NCBI GenBank assembly: GCA_946811185.2
Contig: OX328098.1
Coordinates: 24,623,084 to 24,687,083, forward strand
Direction of reading: 5' to 3'
Length of the DNA: 64,000 nt
DNA from: Hippopus hippopus
Taxonomy: Eukaryota; Mollusca; Bivalvia; Cardiida; Cardiidae
Under the pieces are notes generated by a model, which was not told the DNA's origin, searched no databases, and saw only the letters and a program-made list of their open reading frames with translations. Each line of letters begins with the position of its first letter. The stretch's first letter is position 1. Shown piece after piece: positions 56,437-63,653 of this stretch. The translations under genes and the position numbers were made by a program.

Positions 56437-58415
56437 ACGTAATGTAACAAAACAGATGAGCTTGATCTATTTTTTACTATCTGAAAAAATTGTCATTTGA
56501 CTCCCCAATTTCCAAAGTTTTCGTTTTGTTTTAAATTGAAATTTATTGTTTTCATCATCGTTTTCTTCTCCGTTCTTCGTACATTGGGAAAGCTTTAATT
56601 GGACATCATAGAGCATTACTTAGCTACTTGGCTATAACCATGCACGATTTTTTTTCCAAAGCTGTTAAAGTCAATATCAATGGTCGTGTTGTGCAAAAAA
56701 AAAATAAATGAAAATATGCCAATGTAGAAAAAACATTAAAACATGAAGCGATAGTCCTACACGCCAAGGATTCTAAATCCGTGTCTTTTTTCTGGACTCC
56801 AAGCCTAGCAATTCTGTTTCAGCCAATCAAATAGCCAGTCACGGAATTTAGAATAAGGATTGAACTTTAAGTTTTAGGAAAATACGACTATGAGACAAAT
56901 TTTATAACAAATGGCCATCATGGCAAATAAGGTTTTGAACTTTCATAGTGGTAAAGATAAAATCATTAATCCTCTGTGTTAAATTCTGATATGAAGTTTT
57001 ACTGATTTAATACACACTAAGATCTAGTATTTATCACCGTATTCATTTTATTGACCTTATTGTGTATAAAATACAAAACTATGTGTGTGTCTCATGTCAG
57101 TATTTTTAACCTGATTTTAACAATTTCTTTTCATAAAATTAAATTACAAACAGAGTTAGCTGTCCAGAAAAAAAAAAAAAATGTTGACATACTGCAGCGG
57201 ACAATTTCTAAAACACCAGAGGTTGCAAAAGAAAAATCCTAAATTGAGATTAACCCTTAACCTGCTAAATAAGAGAAAAGAAACTTTCAAGGTAATAGGA
57301 AAAACCAACATTTTGCTATTTCAAAAAAAAATTTCTTATTTTTTTTTTTTTTTTTTGCGGGGGGGGGGGGGTTATTTCCATTTCGGACAGTGGAGATCCA
57401 AGATCAGACTGCACGTTCTGTGCAGTCTGATCTTGATCTACACTGTCCGGAAAAGCTCCTTAGTCGCGCTCAGCAGCCGAAGGGTTAACAATCAAACGCT
57501 TTACCAAACGACAAAAATTTAGACTGGTCCACATTGAAAGCATTTGCAGACGACAGAAATTTGATTTTGGACGGGTAGAACAAAATTATGGGAAAAAAGT
57601 AAAATGTTGATTACCGGCATTTTCCCCTTTTTCCTCAATGTTTTCTACAGTCCCCCCTTTTTACGGTCGGTAAAATTTTAGGATTATATAGTAAAGGGTT
57701 TTGATATAATTATCTTTATCCTACTTCGTGAATGAGGGTGAATTACTAAAACATTCACTGTGTAGGCGTATTTTAATTGATCGATTAAAATCATTATAAT
57801 TGAGCCATACTTTGGCAAAAGGGGGCTTCATGCATCGTTGTGATGCATTATACCAAGCAAGTCATCACATAATTATAGATCCATAAAATTTATTTTGTCT
57901 GACAACCAATAGAACCATGAAGTAAAGTGGTCCTTGGACATGCAGTAAATTGGCCAGTTGTGAAAAGTTTCGGCCCAGGTCAGCCTGCGCGGACTGCGCA
58001 GGCTGACCTGGGTCGATATTTTTCGCAGATGTATTGAGCCCCCTTTTCACAGAGCATGGCTCAATTCTTCTTTCTGTCTCATGTTTTCACTATATATCTT
58101 ATTAAGAAAAATCTAAAGAAAAAAATGCATCGACAGCATGAATTCTGCAACTAAGTTTTAATGTTAAAAATTGAGCTGACAATGGATTACACAAGCGTCA
58201 GCACCTGCTCTTTTCTGTGTGGGTTATACCAAAACAGAACAATATCGGGTCAATGCAGGACAGTGCAGTCTAAATTTGGTCTATACGTACATGTATCTTG
58301 AAAAAAACAGTCAATAGGTTGTTTCTAGAGAGTTACAGATATAAGCTTGCTTCAAAAAACAAAAAAAAATGTACTTACCGTACCTTTTGATTAGAATCTT
58401 AAATTCCTTTGGCAT
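35191..58415 (-). CDS. NOX5: NADPH oxidase 5 (calcium-regulated superoxide-generating oxidase), whole gene
   Basis: Sixteen exons on the minus strand join to 2247 nt, i.e. 748 residues plus stop; all junction phases agree. Family knowledge: NOX5 is a plasma or internal membrane flavocytochrome that passes electrons from cytosolic NADPH through FAD and two haems to oxygen, making superoxide, and is switched on by Ca2+ binding to its own EF-hands without p47/p67-type partners. Seen here, in order: a degenerate EF-hand (about 30-41), canonical EF loops at 61-72, 97-108 and 141-152, six membrane segments (about 203-398), haem histidines 278/292 and 364/377, FAD motif HPFT at 455-458, a basic linker (504-545), NADPH motifs GPYG (550-553) and GAGIGVTP (569-576), a CPKC element (595-598) typical of NOX5, CG at 723-724, and a C-terminus ending in ENF. 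Length matches vertebrate NOX5. Only the first exon is tentative. DUOX is excluded by the lack of a peroxidase domain, and NOX1-4 by the EF-hands. Confidence 0.95.
35719..35811 (-). CDS. NOX5: NOX5 exon 15, NADPH domain
   Basis: Thirty-one codons beginning IALDLIYEKSQ, with LITGLRTKTNPGRPDWNK, the conserved segment before the last strand. The intron on its 5' side is about 3 kb. Confidence 0.95.
36144..36362. mobile_element. Family B, complete
   Basis: TTAACCCTTATCCTGCTAAA ... CGCTTAGCAGCCTAAGGGTTAA. Its right TTAA is the left TTAA of the next element. Confidence 0.77.
36359..36480. mobile_element. Family B, degraded, back to back with the previous copy
   Basis: TTAACCCTTAGATCAGTAAAC, then AAGATCGGACTGC and GATCTACACTGTCCGC with part of the stem lost. 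Confidence 0.55.
36532..36594. repeat. (CT)n microsatellite
   Basis: About 30 uninterrupted CT units within a NOX5 intron. Confidence 0.95.
37587..37815. mobile_element. Family A variant core (ATCGTTAGGAGC type)
   Basis: TTAACCCATTTCCAAACGAC at the left, GGAGAAATCAATCG...AGGAGCAATTTCTCC in the middle, CCTGGTAAAGGAG at the right. Like 501-590 it has the alternative inner stem. Confidence 0.6.
38255..38402. mobile_element. Family A, right part
   Basis: Core AGTAGACAATGCTGG/CCAGCATTTTCTCC. A matching left end (CTTTACCAAGTGACATAATTTTG) lies at 37842-37893, about 360 bp away, so the element may be split by an insertion. Confidence 0.5.
38871..39047 (-). CDS. NOX5: NOX5 exon 14, NADPH domain
   Basis: Begins VDFIWINRDQKSFEWF and later has LYMTAAQKKTDMKGIGLQ, both near-identical in style to vertebrate NOX5. 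59 codons, phase 0 at both ends. Confidence 0.97.
39444..39653 (-). CDS. NOX5: NOX5 exon 13, NADPH-binding core
   Basis: Opens CYIDGPYGTGTREVF, then HAVLIGAGIGVTPMAAILQS (dinucleotide-binding turn, residues 569-576), then TCPKCSHVW, a paired-cysteine element that marks NOX5 within the NOX family. Ends EDMKLKK in phase 0. Confidence 0.97.
40216..40305 (-). CDS. NOX5: NOX5 exon 12, polybasic linker
   Basis: Thirty codons, about 6 kb from the micro-exon. The stretch reads AYSRRPASRRTTNSKKG and then a lysine/histidine run KPKLKHKHVKVK; about half the residues are basic. It is followed in frame by CYIDGPYG, as in the family. In vertebrate NOX5 this region is tied to phosphoinositide binding and to kinase control; the RRPAS and RRTT motifs here could be basophilic-kinase sites (inference). 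Confidence 0.88.
40331..40590. mobile_element. Family D, complete, just 5' of NOX5 exon 12
   Basis: GAGCTATAATCTGTGAAAAG ... CTTATGTCAGAGCAAGGTTC; palindrome CAGCCTGCGTAGTCCGCATAGG. Confidence 0.65.
41035..41345. mobile_element. Family E interrupted by family B
   Basis: CCTGGATTTGTATTCACAAAC ... AGTCTCACTCTTAA, then family B, then TTCAGAAATTTCAGTACTATG. Confidence 0.55.
41095..41310. mobile_element. Family B inserted in a family E element
   Basis: CTTAATCCTTCTCCTGCTCAA ... TTAGCAGCCAAAGGGTTAA. Family E sequence stops at ...CTCACTCTTAA and resumes with TTCAGAAATTTCAG. Confidence 0.72.
41358..41401. repeat. (AAT)n microsatellite
   Basis: About 14 units of AAT without interruption. Confidence 0.95.
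41405..41745. mobile_element. Non-autonomous element with 3' hairpin and ACGGAC tandem, next to (AAT)n
   Basis: TTAATACCCCCGCC near the left, an internal CGGACACA/CGGACGGACGG tract (41645-41690), and a terminal hairpin ATACCCCCGAAAACATTCG/TTTTGCGGGGGTAT (41704-41738). Sits directly after an (AAT)n array. The layout is like Helitron-related or pearl-type elements (inference). Confidence 0.5.
42212..42580. mobile_element. Family D interrupted by family A
   Basis: GAGTCATGCTCTATGAAATG...TTTAA, then the family A copy, then CATCTTCAAAAAGTATAGACC ... GTCAAAGGACCATTCTACTTC. Confidence 0.62.
42246..42462. mobile_element. Family A inserted at TTAA of a family D element
   Basis: Family D reads ...GGGGGTTTAA then breaks; CTCTGACTACACAATTCCGAC and a degenerate hairpin follow. 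Family D resumes at AATACATCTTCAAAAAG. The left flank is TTAA and the right is TGAA. Confidence 0.65.
42590..42826. mobile_element. Family D, GC palindrome lost
   Basis: TAATGCTCTATGAAAGGGG ... AACCCCCTATCGCTAGAGC. The central palindrome is shortened to CATCATGCATAGTTCGC. Confidence 0.62.
42982..43244. mobile_element. Family C, intact 263 bp
   Basis: TGGCTTAAAACACGCGAAAA ... CGTGTTGCAAGCCA with both GC-rich palindromes. Confidence 0.8.
43347..43573. mobile_element. Family A, full length, core right arm damaged
   Basis: TTAACTCTTTACCAAAGAAC ... GGCAGAGGGTTAA. The left core arm GGAGAAAATGCTGGTTACC is intact, the right arm reads ACAATTCTTTTCC. Confidence 0.65.
43812..43855. repeat. (CT)n microsatellite
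   Basis: About 21 CT units within the intron between NOX5 exons 11 and 12. Confidence 0.95.
44385..44596. mobile_element. Family B, complete
   Basis: TTAACCTTTATTCTGCTAAA ... CGCTTAGCAGCCTAAGGGTTAA with intact core. Confidence 0.77.
44813..45044. mobile_element. Family C with the right palindrome deleted
   Basis: TGGTCTGCAACACGCGAAAA ... GCGTGTTGCAAGC. The right hairpin is reduced to CCGTCTAAATAGACG. Confidence 0.75.
46119..46160. repeat. (GTT)n microsatellite
   Basis: About ten GTT units with one extra T run. Confidence 0.9.
46435..46469 (-). CDS. NOX5: NOX5 exon 11, 35-nt micro-exon of the basic linker
   Basis: Only 35 nt between CTAG and GTAAGT. It completes a split arginine codon and adds STRKKFENFER. 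It lies where vertebrate NOX5 has its polybasic, phosphorylatable insert. Phases 1 and 0 fit both neighbours; no longer exon is possible between the two splice sites. Confidence 0.85.
46577..46802. mobile_element. Family A, intact core
   Basis: TCCCAAACAATCCCGTG at the left; a core hairpin of about 32 bp per arm including AACATTGTCGG/CCGACGATGTT, where the mismatch to the family (CGG/CCG) is present in both arms; AAAGAGTTA at the right. Confidence 0.7.
47031..47141 (-). CDS. NOX5: NOX5 exon 10, FAD domain to start of linker
   Basis: Begins GSIWLHVRSAGHWTNKLYEY, the conserved strand after the FAD motif, then an acidic stretch (EVNEDEKN), and ends GQHR in phase 1 at GTAAGT. Confidence 0.95.
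47208..47305. mobile_element. Family A, truncated
   Basis: Breaks off after ATGCCGGTAACC, in the middle of the hairpin, in the NOX5 intron between exons 9 and 10. Confidence 0.5.
47355..47490. mobile_element. Family E core
   Basis: TTTCTGATTGGCGCAACCATTTAGTTTACCCAATCAGAAA keeps the hairpin with some mismatches. Confidence 0.5.
47730..47862 (-). CDS. NOX5: NOX5 exon 9, FAD-binding motif
   Basis: Codes the start of the ferredoxin-reductase-like domain: YQPGDYIFIQIP and then HPFTISSAPE (residues 455-464), the FAD-contact motif of NOX and FRE oxidoreductases. Phase 1 at GTGATT. Confidence 0.97.
48008..48246. mobile_element. Family D, complete
   Basis: GGGCCACGCTCTGTAAAAAGG ... TGCCAGAGCATGGCTC; palindrome CAGCCTACGCAATCCGCGCAGG. 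Confidence 0.72.
48525..48716 (-). CDS. NOX5: NOX5 exon 8, helices 5 and 6 with second haem histidine pair
   Basis: Starts VFYWTHMLY; histidines 364 and 377 lie 13 apart in helix 5, completing the bis-haem site. GPHFWKWFVGPG and FILEK follow as helix 6, then EEVNLLPSK leads into the flavin domain. Exactly 64 codons, GTTTGT donor. Confidence 0.97.
48744..49070. mobile_element. Family A split by a SINE
   Basis: TTAACTCTGAACCAAACGAC...GAAAACATTGTAGGA, then the SINE fragment, then GATCCTGAGGAAAACGGCTG. Confidence 0.5.
48856..49035 (+). mobile_element. SINE S2 3' part inserted in a family A element
   Basis: Begins in the B box region (GTGTTCGATCC) and runs through the S2 body to GTAGCTGCGTAAAATG. 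Family A sequence stops at about 48855 and resumes after it, so the SINE is the later arrival. Confidence 0.55.
49113..49310. mobile_element. Family A, core reduced
   Basis: GGTTAACTCTTTACGCAAC ... TCATCAGGTAAAG; the centre reads GCAGAAAATGCTACATTTTTCTTCC, a shortened hairpin. Confidence 0.55.
49985..50157 (-). CDS. NOX5: NOX5 exon 7, extracellular loop and helix 4
   Basis: Codes a glycine-rich turn (AVVGGDG), a loop, and helix 4 (about residues 333-350), ending in PFVRRGGHFQ, the cytosolic basic turn conserved in NOX5. Phase 0 at GTGAGA. Confidence 0.95.
50433..50637 (-). CDS. NOX5: NOX5 exon 6, helices 2 and 3 with first haem histidine pair
   Basis: Contains the small-residue, Cys-rich GCGLCLNFNC, helix 2 (WVLVLMLRKCLTFLR) and helix 3, starting FHKLTGF and ending LVHSLAH. 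Histidines 278 and 292 are 14 apart, the spacing that holds the two haems in NOX enzymes. Phase 1 at the donor GTAGGA. Confidence 0.97.
51440..51622. mobile_element. Family B, partial, inside NOX5 intron 5
   Basis: Core ATCAAGATCAGACTGCACAG/GTGCAGTCTGATCTTG and ACACTGTCCGC; degraded tail ending CTAAGGGTCAA. Confidence 0.55.
51760..51946 (-). CDS. NOX5: NOX5 exon 5, membrane helix 1
   Basis: Codes for the cytosolic approach (AAQWLKPP, basic YHRNNLRK) and helix 1, about residues 203-223, rich in L, I and V. It ends after SNEWIQ in phase 0 at GTACTT. The acceptor CCAG and the phase match exon 4. Confidence 0.94.
52230..52335. mobile_element. Family A fragment
   Basis: TTTCTGGTTACCAAGGTTTTG, then TTTTTCCACAATGTTTTC and AACCACGGAATTGC. 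Confidence 0.45.
52445..52655 (-). CDS. NOX5: NOX5 exon 4, rest of EF-hand 3 and EF-hand 4
   Basis: Completes loop 3 (DADGSGCIDRDE, residues 97-108) and holds loop 4 (DEDESGEITFDE, 141-152). Both have the acidic, glycine and final glutamate ligands. It closes with ELEKHPGVIENLTIS, matching the family segment before the first membrane helix. Length 211 nt, phase 2 at the donor. Confidence 0.97.
52728..52927. mobile_element. Family E, in NOX5 intron 3
   Basis: Right part CCATTTGGTTTAGCCAATC...GGTGAATACAGGCCCTG matches the reference. The left part is diverged. Confidence 0.5.
53011..53161 (-). CDS. NOX5: NOX5 exon 3, EF-hand 2 and start of EF-hand 3
   Basis: Begins SFFAERFFELF, nearly the vertebrate sequence, then a canonical loop DQDHSGTIELGE (residues 61-72). 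It ends inside the third loop at DAD, leaving one base (phase 1) before GTATGT. The acceptor is a pyrimidine-rich tract ending TTTACAG. Confidence 0.97.
53487..53598 (-). CDS. NOX5: NOX5 exon 2, degenerate EF-hand 1
   Basis: Reads DEDTKWLEWIEKKFKEIAG followed by the loop-like ADGQIDLDEF, closely matching the start of vertebrate NOX5. The loop lacks the first aspartate of a canonical EF-hand, as in the family, so it probably binds Ca2+ weakly. It ends at GTAAAG after a complete codon (phase 0). The acceptor is TATAG with a second AG two bases on; the reading frame is compatible with the second. Confidence 0.92.
54732..54865. mobile_element. Family D, left part
   Basis: GAAACATGCTCTGAGGAAATG; CAGCCTGCACAGTAGGCCCCGGC; then CGAAACTTTTTGTTATGGTC. 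Confidence 0.58.
54880..55107. mobile_element. Family B variant with a 28-bp duplication in its stem
   Basis: The unit ACACAGGCGGACGGTATAG...CAAAG occurs twice, 28 bp apart (from 54968 and 54996). Then the core CAGACTGCACG/CTGTGCAGTCTG and GCCGTCCGC follow. Confidence 0.65.
56377..56433. repeat. (CT)n microsatellite
   Basis: CT units with one CCCT interruption, in the first NOX5 intron as modelled. Confidence 0.95.
57250..57488. mobile_element. Family B, complete, with T and G runs
   Basis: TTAACCCTTAACCTGCTAAA ... GCTCAGCAGCCGAAGGGTTAA. A T18-G12 run is expanded in the left half. It shares its last TTAA with a family A copy. Confidence 0.75.
57485..57700. mobile_element. Family A abutting family B at one TTAA
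   Basis: TTAACAATCAAACGCTTTACC ... TAGTAAAGGGTT, with core AAAATGTTGATTACCGGCATTTTCC. Its left TTAA (57485-57488) is also the right end of the family B copy. Confidence 0.6.
57801..58064. mobile_element. Family D, intact, inverse (reference copy)
   Basis: GAGCCATACTTTGGCAAAAG ... TCACAGAGCATGGCTC, with a perfect CCAGGTCAGCCTGCGC/GCGCAGGCTGACCTGG palindrome. 264 bp, no coding capacity. Confidence 0.78.
58379..58415 (-). CDS. NOX5: NOX5 tentative first coding exon
   Basis: A start codon opens a 12-codon reading MPKEFKILIKRY, followed by one base (phase 1) and a strong donor GTAAGT. An upstream in-frame ATG (eight codons earlier) directly follows a stop, so the start may be at 58439. Joining to the next exon needs the second AG of a TAGAG acceptor, giving KRY-DEDTKW in frame. 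No other short ATG exon with a good donor in compatible phase was noticed between 53.6 and 60 kb. A transcript read would settle it. Confidence 0.4.
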
Positions 58416-59383
58416 AATTTTATCACAGTATGTTATCATTTAAGAATAGCATAGACTATTTCTCGTCCTGAATGGCATAAAAACAAAACAAACCAATTCT
58501 CTTCTGGTCATTCTTTTGACTCTTTCGTCCTCCAGATCATAATTTATCAAAGCATACATTAAACAAATAAAAGAAAAATGTTTGAGTTGTCATTTAAATC
58601 TAAATGCTGAACCCATAAAAAATTATTGGACATTAGACTTTATCTTTGCTTAACAAAGCACGTTGCCATGACGATAAGAATATTATCACCTTGACTTCTA
58701 CCTGGTTCTTTTAAAAGTAATTTTCAAACAAAGAGGCAGTGGTATCATACAAATAGTAAAAAGCGTTTAATAGTTCATAGGTATAACATAACGTTATCAG
58801 TAAATACCATCCCGGAGATGGGCGGGTGTTATGTTATCTATTAAGTTGACAGGGAGAAATAACACATACTTAACACTTACTTAATAAATAAATATGGCCT
58901 AGGTACCTCGGAAACAAGGTTTTTCATCCGTTTGCAGAAGAAGAAATAGGGTGTGGCAATAGGAAGAATTGTTTGTTACATGCATAAAATTTACTCCTTT
59001 ACCCACAGTTTCTTTTCTCACATTTCTCCTGCCGTATGCGACCATTGCTGTATTTTTCGGAGAGTGTAGCGAAAAATCAGATTGCACGTATGTACAGGCT
59101 GATCTTGATTTACACTCTCCGACATACTGTAGGTACTTTCGGTCATGTGAAGCTAATTCAAAACAAACTTAACGAAATATATTTTCGTAAAATTCTAAAG
59201 TTTAAATGTGCCAGGGTAGGGGTTAAATCAGATTTAAATAAAAGTTACGTCTGATCTTTGCATATCTCTGACACATACCTATGAGCACACAGTTACTGTT
59301 ATATTAGTCGTCCAAAACAACATAATCCGCCAATTTTATTAAATTCATATACTATTGTAGAAACTATTTATAGATTTAGTTGA

Positions 59384-59630
59384 ATCGTGTCGTGTGGAAA
59401 GGTTTAATGTATCTGCAAAAAGTATCGCCCTAGGTAAGCATGTGCAGTCAACACAGGCTGACCTTGGTCCAATCCTTTTTGCTATTGGTAAATTTTTTGG
59501 GTGCCAAAGGACCGTTCTACCTCGTGATTTAGTCGGATTTTAGACGAAATGGATCCATATTATATGACTTCTTGTTTGGTATGATATATTACGTAGATGC
59601 ATTAAACCCCCCTTTTACAGAGCACCGCTA
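59384..59630. mobile_element. Family D, degraded ends
   Basis: TGTATCTGCAAAAAGTATCG, CATGTGCAGTCAACACAGGC, GTTTGGTATGATATATTACG, CCTTTTACAGAGCACCGC. Confidence 0.6.
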
Positions 59631-60628
59631 AATAAAGTAGTACATAAACGTAAAATACATGTACATAATCGCAGAGTATGTTTCAAAATGAAAGAAGCTG
59701 AAACTTATCTTTGCAAAAGGAAAGAAGCTATGCAACAACCGATAGCCGTGAAAAGCAAAACGCCATACTTTGGAAATATACCAGAGTCGCATAGAACTCA
59801 AAATATACTTTGAGCATCAGCGAAGAATATATTTTTTCTTGCTAGAACCAAGTCATTCCACTGGGTAAAAACTTGTTCCTTTCTCAGATTACATGGGTAA
59901 TATAGGATAACGGAAAGGTTCTTACATCATCAGGGTAGGCATAATAAATTGGATCCATTTGTGCTATATATTATGCCCATACCTGCTTAAGTTTTTATGG
60001 ATACAGTTGAACCATTTTTCAATTCTCCATAGCATTTAGAAAAGCGAGCAGCGTAAATAGCATACAAATTTTTAACAGTTACACGAAGCGTTTTGGAAGC
60101 ATGTTACGCCTATGTGCCAAAAGCGGTTGAAAGGAGAGTCTTCAGTTTACAGTATTAAGTTCAGAAAACACAAACAAATAAATAAACAGATATACATGTA
60201 GCTCCAGCAAATAGTACCCGTTTTCGATAAGGAAACCAACTTTAATTTTCTTGTGTTCCTCAAGTTGACTTTTTAATGGCAGAAAATTATATCATATAAG
60301 CGAGTTTGTTATCAATACTTTTACGAAAAAAAGTGTATTGGAAATATAAAAAGAACAGGATTAGGTTATCATCGCAATGGTTCGCCCTCCTGATGCAATC
60401 CTTGTTTCAAGACACACACAACGTCAAAACTTTAACTTGAGCTTCTAAACTCAGATTTAAGTGCTGTAAGAATTTCAACGTTGATCGGACCATTGATGTC
60501 AGCTGGCCTCACACATGTATGGAAATCTCAAGATTTACTGCGAAATGAACGCAAAGTATAAAGAATAGAATCAAATGAGGAATAAATTATAGCGTGCAAC
60601 GTTGTTCGGCGTGTAGAAGACATCAATA

Positions 60629-60890
60629 TGGCTTGCAACACGCGAAAAGGGGCATTCGGACATTTGCGTACAGTGTCGTATCGCATCAGCCTGCGCAGTC
60701 CGCGCAGACTAATCCGAGACGGCACTTTACGACTACATTAGATTTTGCGCTGCAGTAGACTTGCGCAAACAGAAAATTACATAAAAACGGAAAGTGTCGT
60801 TTCGGATTAGTCTGCGCGGACTGCGCAGGCTGATCCGAGACGACAGTTTACGCAAATGTCCGAATTCCCTTTTTCGCGTGTTGCAGGCCA
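60629..60890. mobile_element. Family C, intact 262 bp
   Basis: TGGCTTGCAACACGCGAAAA ... CGCGTGTTGCAGGCCA, both palindromes present; flanked by TA on each side. Confidence 0.8.
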
Positions 60891-60902
60891 TATATGTATA
60901 TG

Positions 60903-61115
60903 AGTCTTTCTCTGTGAAAGGGTGGTTTAATGCATCTGCAAACCCTTTGCCAAGAAGTATCGACATGAGTCAAAAGTTTCTGTCATTTGTAAAGTTCCTG
61001 CCCTGTCAATGGACGATTCTTTCCCATGATTTAGATGGTTGTTAGGCAAAATAACTAAGACAATTATGTCACAAAGATTCATTAAACCCATTTTATCCAC
61101 AGCGCCGTTCATACA
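60903..61115. mobile_element. Family D, internally deleted
   Basis: GAGTCTTTCTCTGTGAAAGG, ATGCATCTGCAAACC, TGGTTGTTAGGCAAAATAAC, CATTTTATCCACAGCGCCG. Its left end abuts family C (60890). Confidence 0.55.
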
Positions 61116-61429
61116 TGTATATTTACCACTGTAGATAATATTACAGCACATAAAGTTAGAGCAAGGATCCCAAGTTTATATTCCAGCAATGTGTTCATGT
61201 CGTAAACTTAATGTCAGTATCAAGATTCCGTGGATTGTAGTAAATCTGATAGACATTTCTAGATACAGAATCTAAAAAAAATATTATGGTTTCCTTGTCG
61301 AACACACGGGGTACACAAAACAAGTAACCTACGTCCATTTCATTGCTCCAAATACCGCGTGCGTTGAGCCCGGGGACGTTGGTGTCGTGGGGCTGATAAT
61401 GTATAATAAAGTAGTTGATGAACTGTATA

Positions 61430-61692
61430 TGGTCTGCAACATGCGAAAAGGGGCATTCGGACATTTGCGTAAAGTGTCGTTCCGGATCAGCCTGCGCAGT
61501 CCGCGCAGGCTAATCCGAGACGGCACTTTCCGTTAACATTAGATTGTGTACTATAGTAGACTTGCGTGAACCAGAAAATCACACACGATGGAAAGTGTCG
61601 TCTTCGGATCAGCCTGCGCGTACTGCGCAGGCTGATCCGGGACGACACTTTACGCAAATGTCCGAATGCCCCTTTTTGCGTGTTGCAGGCCA
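61430..61692. mobile_element. Family C, intact 263 bp
   Basis: TGGTCTGCAACATGCGAAAA ... TGCGTGTTGCAGGCCA, flanked by TA. Only about 540 bp from the previous copy. Confidence 0.8.
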
Positions 61693-61879
61693 TATTGGTT
61701 TGCTCTACGAATCTTATATTCGAATATTTGTTCGTTTCTCCGCGATTCGAATATTCGAATATTCAGTCCCATTTCTAATTCAACACATTTTCTCCTGCAG
61801 AACATTCTTTCCGTCATGCAGCAGACCTTCTTTTACCTTTGTAAGCTGTTTGCTATCATGTAATCCATCTTCTTTTTAT

Positions 61880-62191
61880 TCATCGACTGAATTTATACAG
61901 TTTCTCCAGGTAAAAGATGTCTATGACATAACTTTCAAAGATGTTTGATATCAAAATACCTGTCTGGGTTTTCTTCCCCATCCCCTGAATGTCAAGATAC
62001 ATATTATGCAGCATGTACCTTTTGATAAATCGTAAGAGTATGGCCTGAGTGTTCTTCAAATCTACAGCTGTATGATAGAACTTCCAGATTTGTTTACTTA
62101 CCTTTCTCCGGAGACAGTAATGCCAGAAATTACACGATAACATCAGTTTTAGCATTATTTTATCTCGGCTGTTTTCATAGAAAACGTCCAT
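61880..62191 (-). CDS. Unrecognised 103-codon open frame with splice-like sites
   Basis: Reads MDVFYENSRDKIMLKLMLSC, later VDLKNTQAILLRFIKRYMLH. A good donor GTAAGT follows LRRK, and an acceptor-like CATACAG plus a donor (ACAG-GTATTT) flank VDLKN...KKTQT. It could be exons of an unidentified upstream gene or chance. I do not recognise a family. Confidence 0.2.
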   Translation of the reverse strand: MDVFYENSRDKIMLKLMLSCNFWHYCLRRKVSKQIWKFYHTAVDLKNTQAILLRFIKRYMLHNMYLDIQGMGKKTQTGILISNIFESYVIDIFYLEKLYKFSR

Positions 62192-62799
62192 ACATTATCG
62201 ATGCCTTTGTCGTTGTCTCGGTCTGGGTATACGGTACGTCATTGTTCGAACACTTTGGCATTTTCTTATGTCTCTGTCTTGATCTTTAATAACTACTTCA
62301 AATTGTTACTGATATGTTAATTTGCATTATTTGCGAAGGTGGAAAGGCTTCGCTTTACCCCTCCCCCGCCATAAAAAATACACGTCCTCCATCAAAGTTA
62401 TTGGACTGGCCTGGATTCTGTTTCTCCGTCCCCCATCTCCACCCCCGCTATCTACTAATGCTTATATTTTATTACTTTCTTGACTCCTTGATACCCTTGC
62501 GTTTATTTTTGGAATTCTCATGGCAACTAAATAAAATCTAGGCCGTCAGTATTCAGCCAGTGTATAAAATTATGTCATTAAAGACACCCGGATACAACAG
62601 TTTTTTGTGCACATTCACAAATGTCCTTGAGCTATCATTTAAATATTTACGTTTTCCCTCACTTTTACCGTTTTAAGAACAACTAAGACTGCTTTTTCAA
62701 AGCATTGTAGATCAAAACCAGACTGCGCTTAATGTGCCGTCGAATCCTCGATCTACACCGTTCGAACTTATTTGAAATACTCAAGCCACTACCCTCTTC

Positions 62800-63005
62800 A
62801 CTTTATACGAACCAGTAGGAGGCGGCTTTTGATAATAATGTGGGAAAAGGAAAAGCTGCTTCTAACCAGCATTTTCTCCTTTTCCCACCATGTTTTCTAC
62901 TCTTTTAACGACAAATTCCATCATTTGTTTCACCTTTAATCTGTTGTCTGAAAAATGCTTTCAATTTCAACAAATCTAATTTCTTTTTGTCCGGTAAGGA
63001 GTTAA
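62800..63005. mobile_element. Family A, nearly complete
   Basis: GGGAAAAGGAAAAGCTGC...AACCAGCATTTTCTCCTTTTCCC; right end TGTCCGGTAAGGAGTTAA. The left core arm has changed. Confidence 0.65.
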
Positions 63006-63650
63006 AACTCATTGCATTCTAGAAAATACTGTAGGTAATTATAAAATCATCAAATTCTAAAATGCCTTCCTTGGAAGATCAATGAATAATGTGTGCCAAA
63101 AAATTCAGATGAAAAGACACTGTAAAATAGATGGCAAATTTAATATCGTGGCCTTTTTGTGATATATATTCATCTGCAAAACCAAATACGTCAAAACGAA
63201 ACGTAGTGATTTTCAATGAAAAAGTTGGAAAAAATATCTGATGTATAGTTTATTACTTTATGTTTTTGGCAGAAATAAATATGGAATACTCCACGTGTTG
63301 CTCTTCATGTGATGACATTTCTGTATTACTTTCATAATCAAATTACTCCTTAGAAGTATATTAAGCCGCGATTTCTTTGATACATCACATAAGAAGTAGT
63401 CCCAGCTCTTTGCCATCGATAACGCCGTATCATTAATATCTTGATAAAAAAATATTACGACAAATTCCGATGTCAAAACTGTTTTAAAAAGATCTATTTA
63501 CATAATCAAACGGAACTGCACTCTTTTTTATTATCGGTACGTTTTTATTCCACAAAACTATTTAAAAGCGCTTTGCTATTGATAACACTGTATAGCTGAG
63601 TCCTTCAGAAGTCTATGACGTCAGAGTCAACAAATGCGATACTGACATTT
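63006..63650. other. No feature recognised
   Basis: AT-rich unique-looking sequence between family A copies; only short chance frames. Confidence 0.5.
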
Positions 63651-63653
63651 TTC

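Larger units (their letters stand above)
53830..58370. other. Presumed first intron of NOX5
   Basis: AT-rich, with repeats at 54732-54865, 54880-55107, 56377-56433, 57250-57700 and 57801-58064. No further NOX5 exon seen. Confidence 0.5.

Noticed and set aside
60528..61693. Repeated frames of the type SRISLRGLRRLIRDDTLRKCP
   Set aside because: The same peptide occurs at every family C copy on either strand; it is a translation of the GC-rich palindrome, not a gene.
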